Of a stretch of DNA of 50,321 bases, positions 29,800 through 37,360 are shown one piece after another. Source of the stretch: Pseudomonas indica NBRC 103045 (GTDB lineage Bacteria; Pseudomonadota; Gammaproteobacteria; Pseudomonadales; Pseudomonadaceae); NCBI RefSeq assembly GCF_002091635.1, contig NZ_BDAC01000033.1, positions 1 through 50,321 of the forward strand, given 5' to 3'. Numbering within the stretch: position 1 is the first letter of the stretch; each line of letters opens with the position of its first letter. The notes below the pieces were generated by a model that saw only the letters and a list, made by a program, of their open reading frames with translations, did no database searches and was not told the DNA's origin. The position numbers were made by a program, and so were the translations under genes.

Positions 29800-30333
29800 T
29801 CAACTATCCGGCAATTCGTAGGGATAGATCTTGCTCGCCTCGATCTGGTAGCCGGCATCGGCCAGTTCGCTGCTGGTGTGTTCCACCTTCAGCGGCCCTT
29901 CGACCCAGAACGGCTGGTACAGCGCATCCATCAGCACGCCCAATTCGCTGCGGACATGCACGATCTGGTTCGACGGCGGCGGCGGTACGTGGATGCACGC
30001 GCCAAAGTAGGGAACCAGCAGGAACTCGGTCACCCGGCCTTCGTCGGTCACGTCCAGCGGCACGATGTAACCCGGCAGTTTCACTTCCTGACCATCCAAC
30101 GCCTTGACCACCGGTGCGGCGGGCGATTGCTGGGTCGCGGCCGGGCCGGCTTCGGCTTCCAGCGCATTGGCCAGTTGCGACAGATCGTGTACGGCGACCG
30201 GTGGGGGCGGCGGCGGAGCATCCGCCGGGATCAGCTCCGACCAGTTCAGTTCGCGCACGTCGCCGGCCCAGAGGGGCAGGGCGGTCAACAACAGCAGGGC
30301 CAGCAGGGAACGCAACATCAACGACATCCTCAT
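29800..30333 (-). CDS. DUF3299 secreted protein of the zinc operon
   Basis: 177 residues with a signal peptide (MRMSLMLRSLLALLLLTALP ... WAG), a Pro-rich stretch (PADAPPPPPP), and the DUF3299 core: GQEVKLPGYIVPLDV, EFLLVPYFGACIHVPPPPSN and PFWVEGPLKVEHTSSELADA. The Cys/His-containing GACIHVPPP motif could bind metal. Start ATG 30333 overlaps the permease stop (ATGA); starts at 30327 or 30318 are also possible. Last gene of the Zur-box operon, as for the corresponding P. aeruginosa gene beside oprG. Function unknown; a role in zinc delivery is inferred from context. Confidence 0.85.
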   Translation of the reverse strand: MRMSLMLRSLLALLLLTALPLWAGDVRELNWSELIPADAPPPPPPVAVHDLSQLANALEAEAGPAATQQSPAAPVVKALDGQEVKLPGYIVPLDVTDEGRVTEFLLVPYFGACIHVPPPPSNQIVHVRSELGVLMDALYQPFWVEGPLKVEHTSSELADAGYQIEASKIYPYELPDS

Positions 30334-31595
30334 AGACGGATCGACAGGCCATCGGCCAGCGACTGCCGATAGGCGCGCCAGGCCGGCACGCTGCCGATCA
30401 GCAGGGCGGCGCCCAGAATAGCGCCGAGCAGGGCCCACTCATAGCGACTGGGTACCGCCAGCGGCAGGTACAGGCCGTACTGCACCTGTACGTAGCCTTG
30501 GGCCAGGGCGATGCCGAGGTACAGCAGCGCCAAGCCGAGCAGCACGCCGGCCAGGGTCAGGGCGAAGGCTTCCAGCACCAGCAGCCCGGCGATATGCCAG
30601 GGCCGCGCGCCCACCGAGCGGAGAATGGCCATCTCCCGGCGCCGTTCGTTGAGGCTGGTGAGGATGGCAGTGAGCATGCCGATCAGCCCGGTCAGCACGA
30701 CGAACCAGGAGACCACCAGCAGTGCTTTTTCCGCCGTGCCCATCAACCCCCAGAGTTCCTGCAGGGCGACGCCGGGGAGGATCGCCAGCAGCGGTTCGCC
30801 CCGGTAGTCGTTGATCTCGCGCTGCACGGCGAAGGTGGCGATCTTGCTGTTCAGGCCGAGCATGAAGGCGGTGATCGCCTTCGGTTGCAGGTCCATGTGA
30901 CGGGCCTGCTCGGCGCTCACCTTGCCGGCGCCTCGGGCGGGCACGCCGTTCTGCCAGTCGACGTGCAGAGCTTCCATGCCGGCCAGGCTGATATGCAGGG
31001 TGCGGTCCACCGGGGTGCCGGTGCGCTTGAGGATGCCCACTACCTTGAATGGCTTGTCGTCGTGCTTGACCAGGCTGACGGTGGCCACGCCGTGGGCCAG
31101 AACGATTTCCTCGCCTAACCCGTAGCCAAGGGTTTCGGCCACTTCGGCGCCGAGCACCACTTCGAAGGGGTCCTGTTCGAATTGCCGGCCCTGGGCGATT
31201 TCCAGTGGCTGGCCGCGACCGTAGCGGTAGTGTTCGAAGTAAGCGGCGCTGGTGCCCATCACCCGGTAGCCGCGATGGGAGTCGCCGAGAGAGATCGGGA
31301 TCGCCCATTTCACCTGACGGTGCTGGGCGAAGTGCTCGAAGCTGTCCCAGCGAATGTTGTTGGTGGCATTGCCGATACGGAACACCGAATACAGCAGCAG
31401 GTTCACCGAGCCGGAGCGGGCACCGACGATCAGGTCGGTGCCGCTGATGGTGCTGGCGAAGCTGGCGCGGGCTTCGGTACGCACCCGCTCCACGGCCAGC
31501 AGCAAGGTGACCGACAGGGCGATGGCGAACACGGTGAGCAGCGCGGTGAAACGGCGGTTGGCCAGACTGGCCAGGGCCAGGCGCAATAGGTACAT
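30330..31595 (-). CDS. FtsX/MacB-type ABC permease of the zinc operon
   Basis: 421 residues: N-terminal TM (about 15-35), a large periplasmic domain (to about 270) and three C-terminal TMs (about 295-400), the four-TM FtsX/MacB topology. MAILRSVGARPWHIAGLLVL is the coupling-helix region typical of FtsX domains. This fold is not that of classical ZnuB importers, so the operon works by a different mechanism, perhaps mechanotransmission or lipoprotein/metal-carrier handling. It lies 3 bp after the ATPase gene. Confidence 0.88.
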   Translation of the reverse strand: MYLLRLALASLANRRFTALLTVFAIALSVTLLLAVERVRTEARASFASTISGTDLIVGARSGSVNLLLYSVFRIGNATNNIRWDSFEHFAQHRQVKWAIPISLGDSHRGYRVMGTSAAYFEHYRYGRGQPLEIAQGRQFEQDPFEVVLGAEVAETLGYGLGEEIVLAHGVATVSLVKHDDKPFKVVGILKRTGTPVDRTLHISLAGMEALHVDWQNGVPARGAGKVSAEQARHMDLQPKAITAFMLGLNSKIATFAVQREINDYRGEPLLAILPGVALQELWGLMGTAEKALLVVSWFVVLTGLIGMLTAILTSLNERRREMAILRSVGARPWHIAGLLVLEAFALTLAGVLLGLALLYLGIALAQGYVQVQYGLYLPLAVPSRYEWALLGAILGAALLIGSVPAWRAYRQSLADGLSIRL

Positions 31596-31598
31596 GGA

Positions 31599-32306
31599 TC
31601 AGGCCTCGACGGGACGGCTGGCGCGGTTGAGTTCGGCCAGGGACAGGCTGCGATCGAAGAGCGGGGCGAGGCTCTGGTCGTGGCTGACGAACAGCAGGCT
31701 GGCGCCGGCCTCGCGGCATTCGGCGAAGAGCAGACGCAGGAATGCCTCGCGGGCATCGGCGTCCAGGGCCGAGGTGGGCTCGTCGGCGATCACCAGTTCC
31801 GGCTGGCCGATCAGGGCGCGGGCGGCGGCGACGCGTTGTTGCTGGCCGATGGACAGCGAGTCGGCGCGGCGCGTCAGCAGTTCTTCCTTCAACCCCAGGT
31901 GGGCGAGCAGGCTGGCGGCAGCCTTGTCCACACTGCCGTGACGCTGTCGGGCACGCTGCGCCCGCAGGCGGGAAAAGTGGCAGGGCAGCTCGACGTTTTC
32001 GCGCACCGAGAGGAACGGCAGCAGGTTGAACTGCTGGAAGATGTAGCCGGTGTGGTCGACGCGGAAATGGTCGCGGGCACTGGCGGAGAGTGCGCCGAGA
32101 TCGGTGCCGAGCAGACGGATGCTGCCGCGCCCGGGCTTCTGCACGCCGCCGAGCAGGCTGAGGAGGGTGGTCTTGCCGCTGCCGGATGGCCCTTTGAGAA
32201 ACAGGGTCTCGCCGGCTTCCAGGCGGAACGCAGGGATATCCAGCAGTTCGTCCTGGCCGGGCCAGGCGAAGCCGAGTTCATGGAGTTCGATCAGGGGCGC
32301 GTTCAT
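31599..32306 (-). CDS. ABC transporter ATP-binding protein of the zinc operon
   Basis: 235 residues. Walker A GPSGSGKTTLLSLLGG near residue 39, Q-loop (YIFQQFNLLPFLSV), signature SLSIGQQQRVAAARALIGQP, Walker B LVIADEPTSALD, H-loop (LLFVSHDQ). The LolD/MacB-type ATPase pairs with the FtsX-type permease downstream. The signature reads LSIGQ instead of LSGGQ. Start ATG 32306, 87 bp after zrgA; a hairpin lies in that gap. Confidence 0.93.
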   Translation of the reverse strand: MNAPLIELHELGFAWPGQDELLDIPAFRLEAGETLFLKGPSGSGKTTLLSLLGGVQKPGRGSIRLLGTDLGALSASARDHFRVDHTGYIFQQFNLLPFLSVRENVELPCHFSRLRAQRARQRHGSVDKAAASLLAHLGLKEELLTRRADSLSIGQQQRVAAARALIGQPELVIADEPTSALDADAREAFLRLLFAECREAGASLLFVSHDQSLAPLFDRSLSLAELNRASRPVEA

Positions 32307-32354
32307 CGTTCTTCGGCTGTGGGGCGAGTCCGTTCGCCGGAAAACAGAATGACA

Positions 32355-32376
32355 AAGGGCGAGCCCATGCCCGCCC
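32355..32376 (-). terminator. Attenuator-like hairpin between zrgA and the ABC genes
   Basis: On the minus strand GGGCGGGC-ATGG-GCTCGCCC (one mismatch, 32376-32357) is followed by TTTGTC. A partial terminator here would favour high expression of the metal-binding protein over the transporter genes. Confidence 0.4.
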
Positions 32377-32393
32377 CCCGGAGTGTACTCGGG

Positions 32394-32990
32394 TCAGAAA
32401 TTCAGGCGGGCGTTCTGCGCGTTGGCTTCGGCACCTTGCTGACCGTTGGGGCCGATCAGTTGTACCTGAATTTTCTGGGTGGCGGGGAATGTGCCGAACA
32501 GTCCGGACAGGTTCAAGCCCTCGAGAGCCTCGGGTGCGTTGCAGGTGAACCGGTAGTGGGCGTGAATCTCGCTGTGCTCTTCTTCGTGATCGTGCCCGGC
32601 TTCTTCTTCATGGTGTTCGTCGTCTTCGTCGCCGAATAGCGGGCTTTCCAGTTCCTGCTTGGCCAGCTCGCAACCGGCGGCGGCCGGGAGGCCGAACAGG
32701 GCCGCGGGTTTTTCCAGTTGGGCGCGGGTGGCGGCGACCTTGGCCTTGTCTTCCTCGCTGTGGGCTTCGTGTTCGAAGCCGACCAGGTTCATCGACGGGC
32801 TTTCCAGTTCGATCTCCAGGGAGTTGCCGTCGAGTACCGCGTTCAGTCGGGCGACGCCGTGTTCGTGGGCGCCCAGGCTGCCATGCTCTTCATGCGCATG
32901 GTCGTGATCGTGGTGATGGTCGTCTTCGTTGGCTTGGGCGATGGCCAGGGGCAGCAGGGCGAAGGGCAGGGCGAGCAGCAGGCGGCGCAT
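32394..32990 (-). CDS. zrgA: ZrgA-like (DUF2796) His-rich zinc-binding protein
   Basis: 198 residues. Signal peptide 1-20 (MRRLLLALPFALLPLAIAQA), then a His/Asp/Glu-rich N-terminus (residues 24-44, DDHHHDHDHAHEEH...) and a second His/Glu-rich insert (about 122-145), with Cys107 and Cys150 as a possible disulphide. This is the DUF2796/ZrgA layout of periplasmic zinc-uptake proteins. The frame is open to 33152, but Met at 32990 starts the signal peptide. First gene of the operon, 26 nt downstream of the Zur box. The corresponding P. aeruginosa gene is zinc-starvation induced. Confidence 0.87.
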   Translation of the reverse strand: MRRLLLALPFALLPLAIAQANEDDHHHDHDHAHEEHGSLGAHEHGVARLNAVLDGNSLEIELESPSMNLVGFEHEAHSEEDKAKVAATRAQLEKPAALFGLPAAAGCELAKQELESPLFGDEDDEHHEEEAGHDHEEEHSEIHAHYRFTCNAPEALEGLNLSGLFGTFPATQKIQVQLIGPNGQQGAEANAQNARLNF

Positions 32991-33016
32991 GGTGTTCTCC
33001 AGAGGGGTACGGCTTG

Positions 33017-33039
33017 AAGTTGTTACGTTATAACAACTT
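33017..33039 (-). promoter_or_regulatory. Zur box upstream of zrgA
   Basis: A 23-bp palindrome with perfect 9-bp arms AAGTTGTTA and TAACAACTT around CGTTA. The inner 15-mer TGTTACGTTATAACA matches the gammaproteobacterial Zur consensus TGTTATAATATAACA at 12 of 15 positions. It is centred 38 nt upstream of the zrgA ATG. The gene on the other strand starts 85 bp away and could share it. Confidence 0.8.
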
Positions 33040-33123
33040 TCGTTGCCGTCTGGCCAGCGGTCTGGTGCGCCGGTGGAGGGCATGGGAGCATGCTTCGCAT
33101 TCTTGTGGGATGAGGAGCGGGAG

Positions 33124-33477
33124 ATGCTGAGAATTCGCGGAACCATCGGCACATGGCCGGTGGACCTGACGGTGGAGCTGGACGATGAGGATTGGGCACG
33201 ACTGGCCAGCGTTCAGGCTGTCGTACCGGAGGAGACCAAGCCCGCTCCGGTGCGCAGTCAGCCGGCCGATGCGCTCTGGCAGAGTGCCCAGGACCTGCTG
33301 CGCACCGCCGGCCAGATGGAAGGCCCCGATCTGCTGGTCCAATTGCAGGCACTGGCCGGCAGCGCCGACGCCGGCAAGCGCCTGCTGGTGCGCCTGCGCC
33401 ACTGCCCGCAGGTGAAGCTGGAGAGCGGCGTCGATACACCGCTCTATCGCTGGCAGGAGCCAGAAGAGCAGCCATGA
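33124..33477 (+). CDS. Conserved hypothetical protein of about 117 residues
   Basis: The frame is open from 33043, but the Met at 33124 has a GAGGAGCGGGAG site and gives the compact start MLRIRGTIGTWPVDLTVELD. The first 40 residues look like a small beta-rich fold ending in DEDWARL, followed by a linker and a helical part (DALWQSAQDLLRTAGQMEGP). No domain is recognised. A gene at the same place between the zinc operon and the thioredoxin-TPR gene exists in P. aeruginosa as I recall it. It is convergent with cnoX. Confidence 0.65.
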   Translation: MLRIRGTIGTWPVDLTVELDDEDWARLASVQAVVPEETKPAPVRSQPADALWQSAQDLLRTAGQMEGPDLLVQLQALAGSADAGKRLLVRLRHCPQVKLESGVDTPLYRWQEPEEQP

Positions 33478-33481
33478 GCTT

Positions 33482-33520
33482 CAAGCGGCAAGCCACAAGA
33501 GGAGCCAGGCTTGCCGCTTG
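33482..33520. repeat. Palindromic REP-type hairpin between convergent genes
   Basis: Perfect 13-bp arms CAAGCGGCAAGCC (33482-33494) and GGCTTGCCGCTTG (33508-33520) with a 13-nt loop. It lies between the stops of the 117-residue gene and the thioredoxin-TPR gene and may act as a shared transcript end. Related sequence recurs at 34447-34518. Confidence 0.8.
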
Positions 33521-33529
33521 CCGCTGCCT

Positions 33530-34402
33530 TTAATAGATCGCCTGGTACAGCTTGCGGCGGTACAGGGTTACCAGGGGATGGTCGTTGCCCAGCAGGTCGA
33601 ACACTTGCAGCAGGGTCGAGTGAGGGGCGCCGTTGTCGTAGCCGCGGTTGCGCACGAACAGCTTGAGCAGGGCGTCCAGGGCGGCTTCGTATTGCTGGCG
33701 GGCCAGTTGCTGGATCGCCAGTTGGTAAGCGGCCTCGTCGTCCTCGGCGTTCTGCGCCAGGCGCGATTTCAGCAGCGCCACTTCCGGCAGGTCGGCGGCG
33801 CGGCGCAGGAAGGTCAACTGGGCCTTGGCGCCGGCCAGTGCCTGCTTGTGCTCGTCGCCTTTCACGGCGTTCAGCACGCTCTCGGCTTCACCCAGTTCGC
33901 CGCGCTCGGCCAGGCAGCGGGCGTAGAGAATGAGCGCGGCGGCGTTCTCGTTGTCTTCGGTCAGCAGTTGCTTGAGCAGGCTCTCCGCCTCGCCGATGCG
34001 GCCTTCGGCGAAGGCGGCCTGGGCGCTCTCCAGCAGGTTGGCCTGAGGCGTGGCCGGTTCCGCCACGTGCGGCTCGAGCATGGCGCGGATCGCCGATTCC
34101 GGCTGGGCGCCGGCGAAACCGTCTACCGGCTGGCCGTTCTTGAACAGCACCACGGTCGGCAGGCTGCGGATGCCGAAGCGCATGACGATGTCCTGCTCGA
34201 CATCGCAGTTGACCTTGGCCAGCAGCAGTTCGCCCTGGTAGCTCTCGGCGATCTGCGCCAGCAGCGGCATCAGCGCCTTGCATGGCGCGCACCATTCGGC
34301 CCAGAAGTCCACCAGCACCGGCTTGTGGAAGGAGTTTTCGATCACCAGCCGTTCGAAGCTGGCGGCACCGGACACGTCGAAGATGTAGGGGGTATCGCTC
34401 AT
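33530..34402 (-). CDS. cnoX: CnoX/YbbN-like thioredoxin-TPR protein
   Basis: 290 residues: thioredoxin domain (about 5-110) with the active site WCAPC (Cys38, Cys41) and the cis-Pro loop RSLPTVVLF, then tetratricopeptide-like repeats (about 120-290, e.g. LLESAQAAFAEGRIGEAESL). CnoX proteins combine redox protection and holdase activity and hand clients to GroEL and DnaK. E. coli CnoX has lost the CxxC; this one keeps it. No signal peptide, so cytoplasmic. The frame starts at 34453 but Met 34402 (MSDTPYIFDV) is the family start. Confidence 0.88.
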   Translation of the reverse strand: MSDTPYIFDVSGAASFERLVIENSFHKPVLVDFWAEWCAPCKALMPLLAQIAESYQGELLLAKVNCDVEQDIVMRFGIRSLPTVVLFKNGQPVDGFAGAQPESAIRAMLEPHVAEPATPQANLLESAQAAFAEGRIGEAESLLKQLLTEDNENAAALILYARCLAERGELGEAESVLNAVKGDEHKQALAGAKAQLTFLRRAADLPEVALLKSRLAQNAEDDEAAYQLAIQQLARQQYEAALDALLKLFVRNRGYDNGAPHSTLLQVFDLLGNDHPLVTLYRRKLYQAIY

Positions 34403-34446
34403 GGGAAGGCTTTCGCATTGGAAAAGGGGATAGCTTCCAGCTTCGA

Positions 34447-34518
34447 GCGGCAAGCTTCAAGGAAAAGCGCAGGCTATCTCACACTGATCCCGCTTGCCGC
34501 TATTGCCGCTATTGCCGC
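34447..34518. repeat. REP-type hairpin with tandem 9-mers
   Basis: GCGGCAAGC (34447-34455) is inverted relative to GCTTGCCGC (34492-34500), which is followed by two TATTGCCGC copies (34501-34518). The repeat supplies the stop codon of the adjacent methyltransferase gene, whose last residues AKRQ read through the final copy. Confidence 0.75.
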
Positions 34519-35165
34519 TTGGCATGGTAGAGGCTGACGCTGCGGAATTCCGCCGGCTCCGCCAGGTCCGGCCAGGTGCAGGCGTCGAGCACGGCCAGGC
34601 GCCGGTATAGCGGGTGCTGGAAATCGCGTACCCGCGAGTCGGCCACCAGCGCTTCGCGGCCCCGGCTGAGGAACTGGTCGAGCAGCGGCAGGTTGGCGCG
34701 GTCATAGAGCACGTCGGCCACCAGGATCAGGTCGAAGCGGTCGGCCTCGGCAAAGAAGTCCTCCGAATACTGCAAGGCGACATCGTTCAGCGCGGCGTTG
34801 GCCCGGCAGGAGTCCAGTGCCAGCGGATCGAGGTCGCAGGCCACCACCTCCAACGCGCCGGCCTTGGCCGCCGCGATGGCTGCCACACCGGAGCCGGCGC
34901 CGAAATCCAGCACACGCTTGCCGCGCACCCACTCCGGTCGTTCAGCCAGCCAGCGCGCCAGGGCCAGGCCGCTGGCCCAGCAGAAGCTCCAGTACGGCGG
35001 CTCTTCCAGAATGCGGCGGGTTTCTTCGGGGCTGAACGCGCGATCCATGTTTTCCGCGTCGATCAGCCAGAGACGGAGGTCGGTGCCGGGCAGGGACTCG
35101 GCCACCAGGCGGGCGTCGCCCAGCAGTTCGCTCAGCGCGTGTTGCAGGTTGTCGGGTGCAGTCAT
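34509..35165 (-). CDS. Class I SAM-dependent methyltransferase (PrmA/ETFB lysine methyltransferase-like)
   Basis: 218 residues. Motif I VLDFGAGSGVAAIAAAKAGA (about 85-104), acidic ribose-binding EVVACDLDPLALDSCRANAA, and DLILVADVLYDRANL after strand 4, where protein lysine methyltransferases of this family have a DxxY motif. PYWSFCWASGLALARWLAE precedes it, typical of the ETFB-KMT/PrmA-like group. The substrate is probably a protein but is not shown. ATG 35165 overlaps the lipoprotein stop (ATGA), so the two are coupled. Confidence 0.82.
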   Translation of the reverse strand: MTAPDNLQHALSELLGDARLVAESLPGTDLRLWLIDAENMDRAFSPEETRRILEEPPYWSFCWASGLALARWLAERPEWVRGKRVLDFGAGSGVAAIAAAKAGALEVVACDLDPLALDSCRANAALNDVALQYSEDFFAEADRFDLILVADVLYDRANLPLLDQFLSRGREALVADSRVRDFQHPLYRRLAVLDACTWPDLAEPAEFRSVSLYHAKRQ

Positions 35166-35626
35166 GGGGCGGGCACCAGCGAGAGGTCGCCGAGCACCTG
35201 GGTGGTGGGCGTGGGGATGGTACGGGGCGGCAGGCGCAGGATCAGGCGCCCGGAGTGACTGGCGCGACCACGCAGCTCGACGCGCGCGGCGCCGGGAAAG
35301 GCGTCGGGATTGAAGCGCAGGGCGAACGTCAGCGGCGTGCCATCGGCCCGTCGGCTCAGGCTGGCCAGCAGCTTGCGCGGGCGGCCTCGCTCATCCACCT
35401 GCAGCAGGGCCAGCTCCACCTCGGCACCGCTGGGAGCGCCGAGCACTCGTCCGCTGATCTCGCGCAAATGCGGCGGCAGCGGTGTCGGGGCATCGACGGG
35501 CGGCGCGGGGCTAACGCTGGGAGCCGCCGTGGGCGGCGTAGCGGGCGTCACCGGCGTCGAGTCGGGCTCGCTGGCACAGGCGCTGAGCAGGAGGGTAAGG
35601 GCCAGTAGGCGCAGGCGTATCGGCAT
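35162..35626 (-). CDS. YbaY-like lipoprotein
   Basis: 154 residues. The N-terminus [20 protein letters not shown] carries a lipobox (LSAC, Cys16), then a Pro/Thr/Ser-rich linker (about 20-52) and a YbaY/YscW-type beta domain ([60 protein letters not shown]). An outer-membrane or inner-membrane lipoprotein of unknown role. A start 3 codons upstream (35635, MPPMPIRL) is equally possible, since no clear ribosome-binding site decides. The much longer open frame to 36640 is a shadow of nrdR/ribD. Confidence 0.8.
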   Translation of the reverse strand: MPIRLRLLALTLLLSACASEPDSTPVTPATPPTAAPSVSPAPPVDAPTPLPPHLREISGRVLGAPSGAEVELALLQVDERGRPRKLLASLSRRADGTPLTFALRFNPDAFPGAARVELRGRASHSGRLILRLPPRTIPTPTTQVLGDLSLVPAP

Positions 35627-35709
35627 GGGAGGCATCCATCGCAACCACGACAGTATGGCAGGGCCGCAGCCCTGCGAACGGGGCGCCTGTATAGCGCAAA
35701 AGCCTCGGC

Positions 35710-35737
35710 TTGTCTTGCCGGCGGGATGCGCTACCAT
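35710..35737 (+). promoter_or_regulatory. Candidate promoter of nrdR-ribD
   Basis: TTGTCT (35710-35715), 16-bp spacer, TACCAT (35732-35737), predicted start near 35744, 24 nt before the nrdR ATG. Moderate match; lies in the divergent gap with the lipoprotein gene. Confidence 0.45.
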
Positions 35738-35767
35738 GGGCCTCCTTTCATCCGTACTGCCTTCATT

Positions 35768-36232
35768 ATGCACTGTCCTTTCTGCGGTGCCCACGACACC
35801 AAGGTCATCGATTCCCGCCTGGTCGCCGAGGGCGAGCACGTACGCCGTCGCCGCGAATGCCTGGCCTGCGGCGAGCGCTTCACCACCTTCGAAACCGCCG
35901 AGCTGGTCATGCCCCGGCTGATCAAGCAGGACGGCAGCCGCCAGCCGTTCGACGAGGAAAAACTCCGCGCCGGCATGCAGCGGGCGCTGGAAAAGCGACC
36001 GGTCAGCGTCGAGCGCCTGGAAGAGGCTATCGCCCATATCAAGCACAAGCTGCGCGCCACCGGCGAGCGCGAGGTCAAATCGCGAGTGCTGGGCGAACTG
36101 GTGATGGCCGAGTTGCAGAAGCTCGACGAAGTGGCTTACATCCGTTTCGCCTCGGTCTACCGGCGCTTCCAGGATCTCAACGAATTCCGCGAGGAAATCG
36201 AGCGCCTGGCCCGCGAGCCGTCGAAAGACTGA
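35768..36232 (+). CDS. nrdR: Transcriptional repressor NrdR
   Basis: 154 residues. Zinc ribbon Cys3, Cys6, Cys31, Cys34 (MHCPFCG...CLACG) followed by an ATP-cone (about 46-136, [20 protein letters not shown]). NrdR senses ATP/dATP and represses ribonucleotide reductase operons at paired NrdR boxes. The start at 35768 gives the zinc-ribbon N-terminus; the frame is open slightly further upstream. The TGA stop shares one base with the ribD ATG. Confidence 0.97.
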   Translation: MHCPFCGAHDTKVIDSRLVAEGEHVRRRRECLACGERFTTFETAELVMPRLIKQDGSRQPFDEEKLRAGMQRALEKRPVSVERLEEAIAHIKHKLRATGEREVKSRVLGELVMAELQKLDEVAYIRFASVYRRFQDLNEFREEIERLAREPSKD

Positions 36233-37344
36233 TGCCGGCGCTTCCCGATCAGGCCTACATGGCCCGAGCCCTGGAGCTGGCGCGCAAAGGGCTCTACTCC
36301 ACCCACCCCAATCCCCGTGTCGGCTGCGTGATCGTGCGCGATGGCCGGATTGTCGGCGAGGGCTGGCATGCCCGGGCCGGCGAGCCCCATGCCGAAGTGC
36401 ATGCCCTGCGTCAGGCCGGCGACAAGGCGAAGGGCGCGACCGCCTACGTGACGCTGGAGCCTTGCAGCCACCACGGACGTACCCCGCCCTGTGCGGATGC
36501 GTTGGTGAACGCGGGGGTTGCCCGCGTGGTGGCGGCCATGCAGGACCCCAACCCGCAGGTGTCCGGCCGCGGCTTGCAGCGCCTGGCCGACGCCGGCATC
36601 GCTGTGCAGAGCGGCATGCTGGAAGCGGAAGCGCGGGCACTGAACGCCGGCTTCATCAAGCGCATGGAGAAGGGCTTGCCCTTCGTGCGGGTCAAGCTGG
36701 CCATGAGCCTGGACGGCCGCACGGCGATGGCCAGCGGCGAAAGTCAGTGGATCACCGGCCCGGCGGCGCGTGCCGCGGTGCAGCGCTTGCGGGCCCGGGC
36801 CAGCGTGGTGCTGACCGGGGCGGACACGGTGCTCGCCGATCAGGCGCGGCTGACGGTGCGCCCCGACGAGCTGGGCCTCAATGCCGAGCTGACCGCCCTG
36901 GCGCTGATGCGTCCGCCGTTGCGCGTGCTGGTCGATGGCCGCCTGCGGGTGCCGCTGAGCGCACCGTTCTTCCAGGCCGGACCGGCGTTGGTGGCGACCT
37001 GCGCGGCGGCATCGGCACGTGATCGTTTTCTCGAGGATGGCCACGAGCTGCTCGCTGTGCCGGGCAGCAACGGCCACGTGGACCTGAACCGGCTGCTGGT
37101 CGAACTGGCCGCGCGCGGTGCCAACGAGGTACTGGTCGAAGCGGGGCCGCGACTGGCCGGGGCCTTCGCCCGACTCGGGCTGGTCGACGAGTATCAACTC
37201 TTCGTTGCGCCGAAATTCCTCGGTTCCAGCGCACGCCCGCTGCTCGACCTGCCGCTGGTGCGGATGGCCGAAGCGAAGGAATTGAAGATCACCGATATCC
37301 GCGCGGTCGGTGACGATTGGCGGATCACCGCCGTACCACTCTGA
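36232..37344 (+). CDS. ribD: Bifunctional riboflavin deaminase/reductase RibD
   Basis: 370 residues. Deaminase domain (1-145) with the zinc site His53-Ala-Glu55 (PHAEVHALR) and Cys78/Cys87 (EPCSHHGRTPPC); reductase domain (about 150-368) with VKLAMSLDGRTA and EVLVEAGPRLAGAF. It catalyses steps two and three of riboflavin synthesis. Coupled to nrdR by stop/start overlap. In P. aeruginosa it is followed by further rib genes; here the operon ends and a convergent TetR gene begins 6 bp away. Confidence 0.97.
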   Translation: MPALPDQAYMARALELARKGLYSTHPNPRVGCVIVRDGRIVGEGWHARAGEPHAEVHALRQAGDKAKGATAYVTLEPCSHHGRTPPCADALVNAGVARVVAAMQDPNPQVSGRGLQRLADAGIAVQSGMLEAEARALNAGFIKRMEKGLPFVRVKLAMSLDGRTAMASGESQWITGPAARAAVQRLRARASVVLTGADTVLADQARLTVRPDELGLNAELTALALMRPPLRVLVDGRLRVPLSAPFFQAGPALVATCAAASARDRFLEDGHELLAVPGSNGHVDLNRLLVELAARGANEVLVEAGPRLAGAFARLGLVDEYQLFVAPKFLGSSARPLLDLPLVRMAEAKELKITDIRAVGDDWRITAVPL

Positions 37345-37360
37345 CGGTCTTCAGTGTGGT
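37335..37360. terminator. Hairpin spanning the stops of ribD and the TetR gene
   Basis: ACCACTCTGA (37335-37344) pairs with TCAGTGTGGT (37351-37360) with one mismatch. It includes the last codons and stops of both convergent genes. No T-run, so any terminator role is weak. Confidence 0.4.

Noticed and set aside
35636-36640. Extended minus-strand frame continuous with the lipoprotein
   Set aside because: It is antisense to nrdR and ribD; the lipobox N-terminus fixes the real start at 35626 or 35635.
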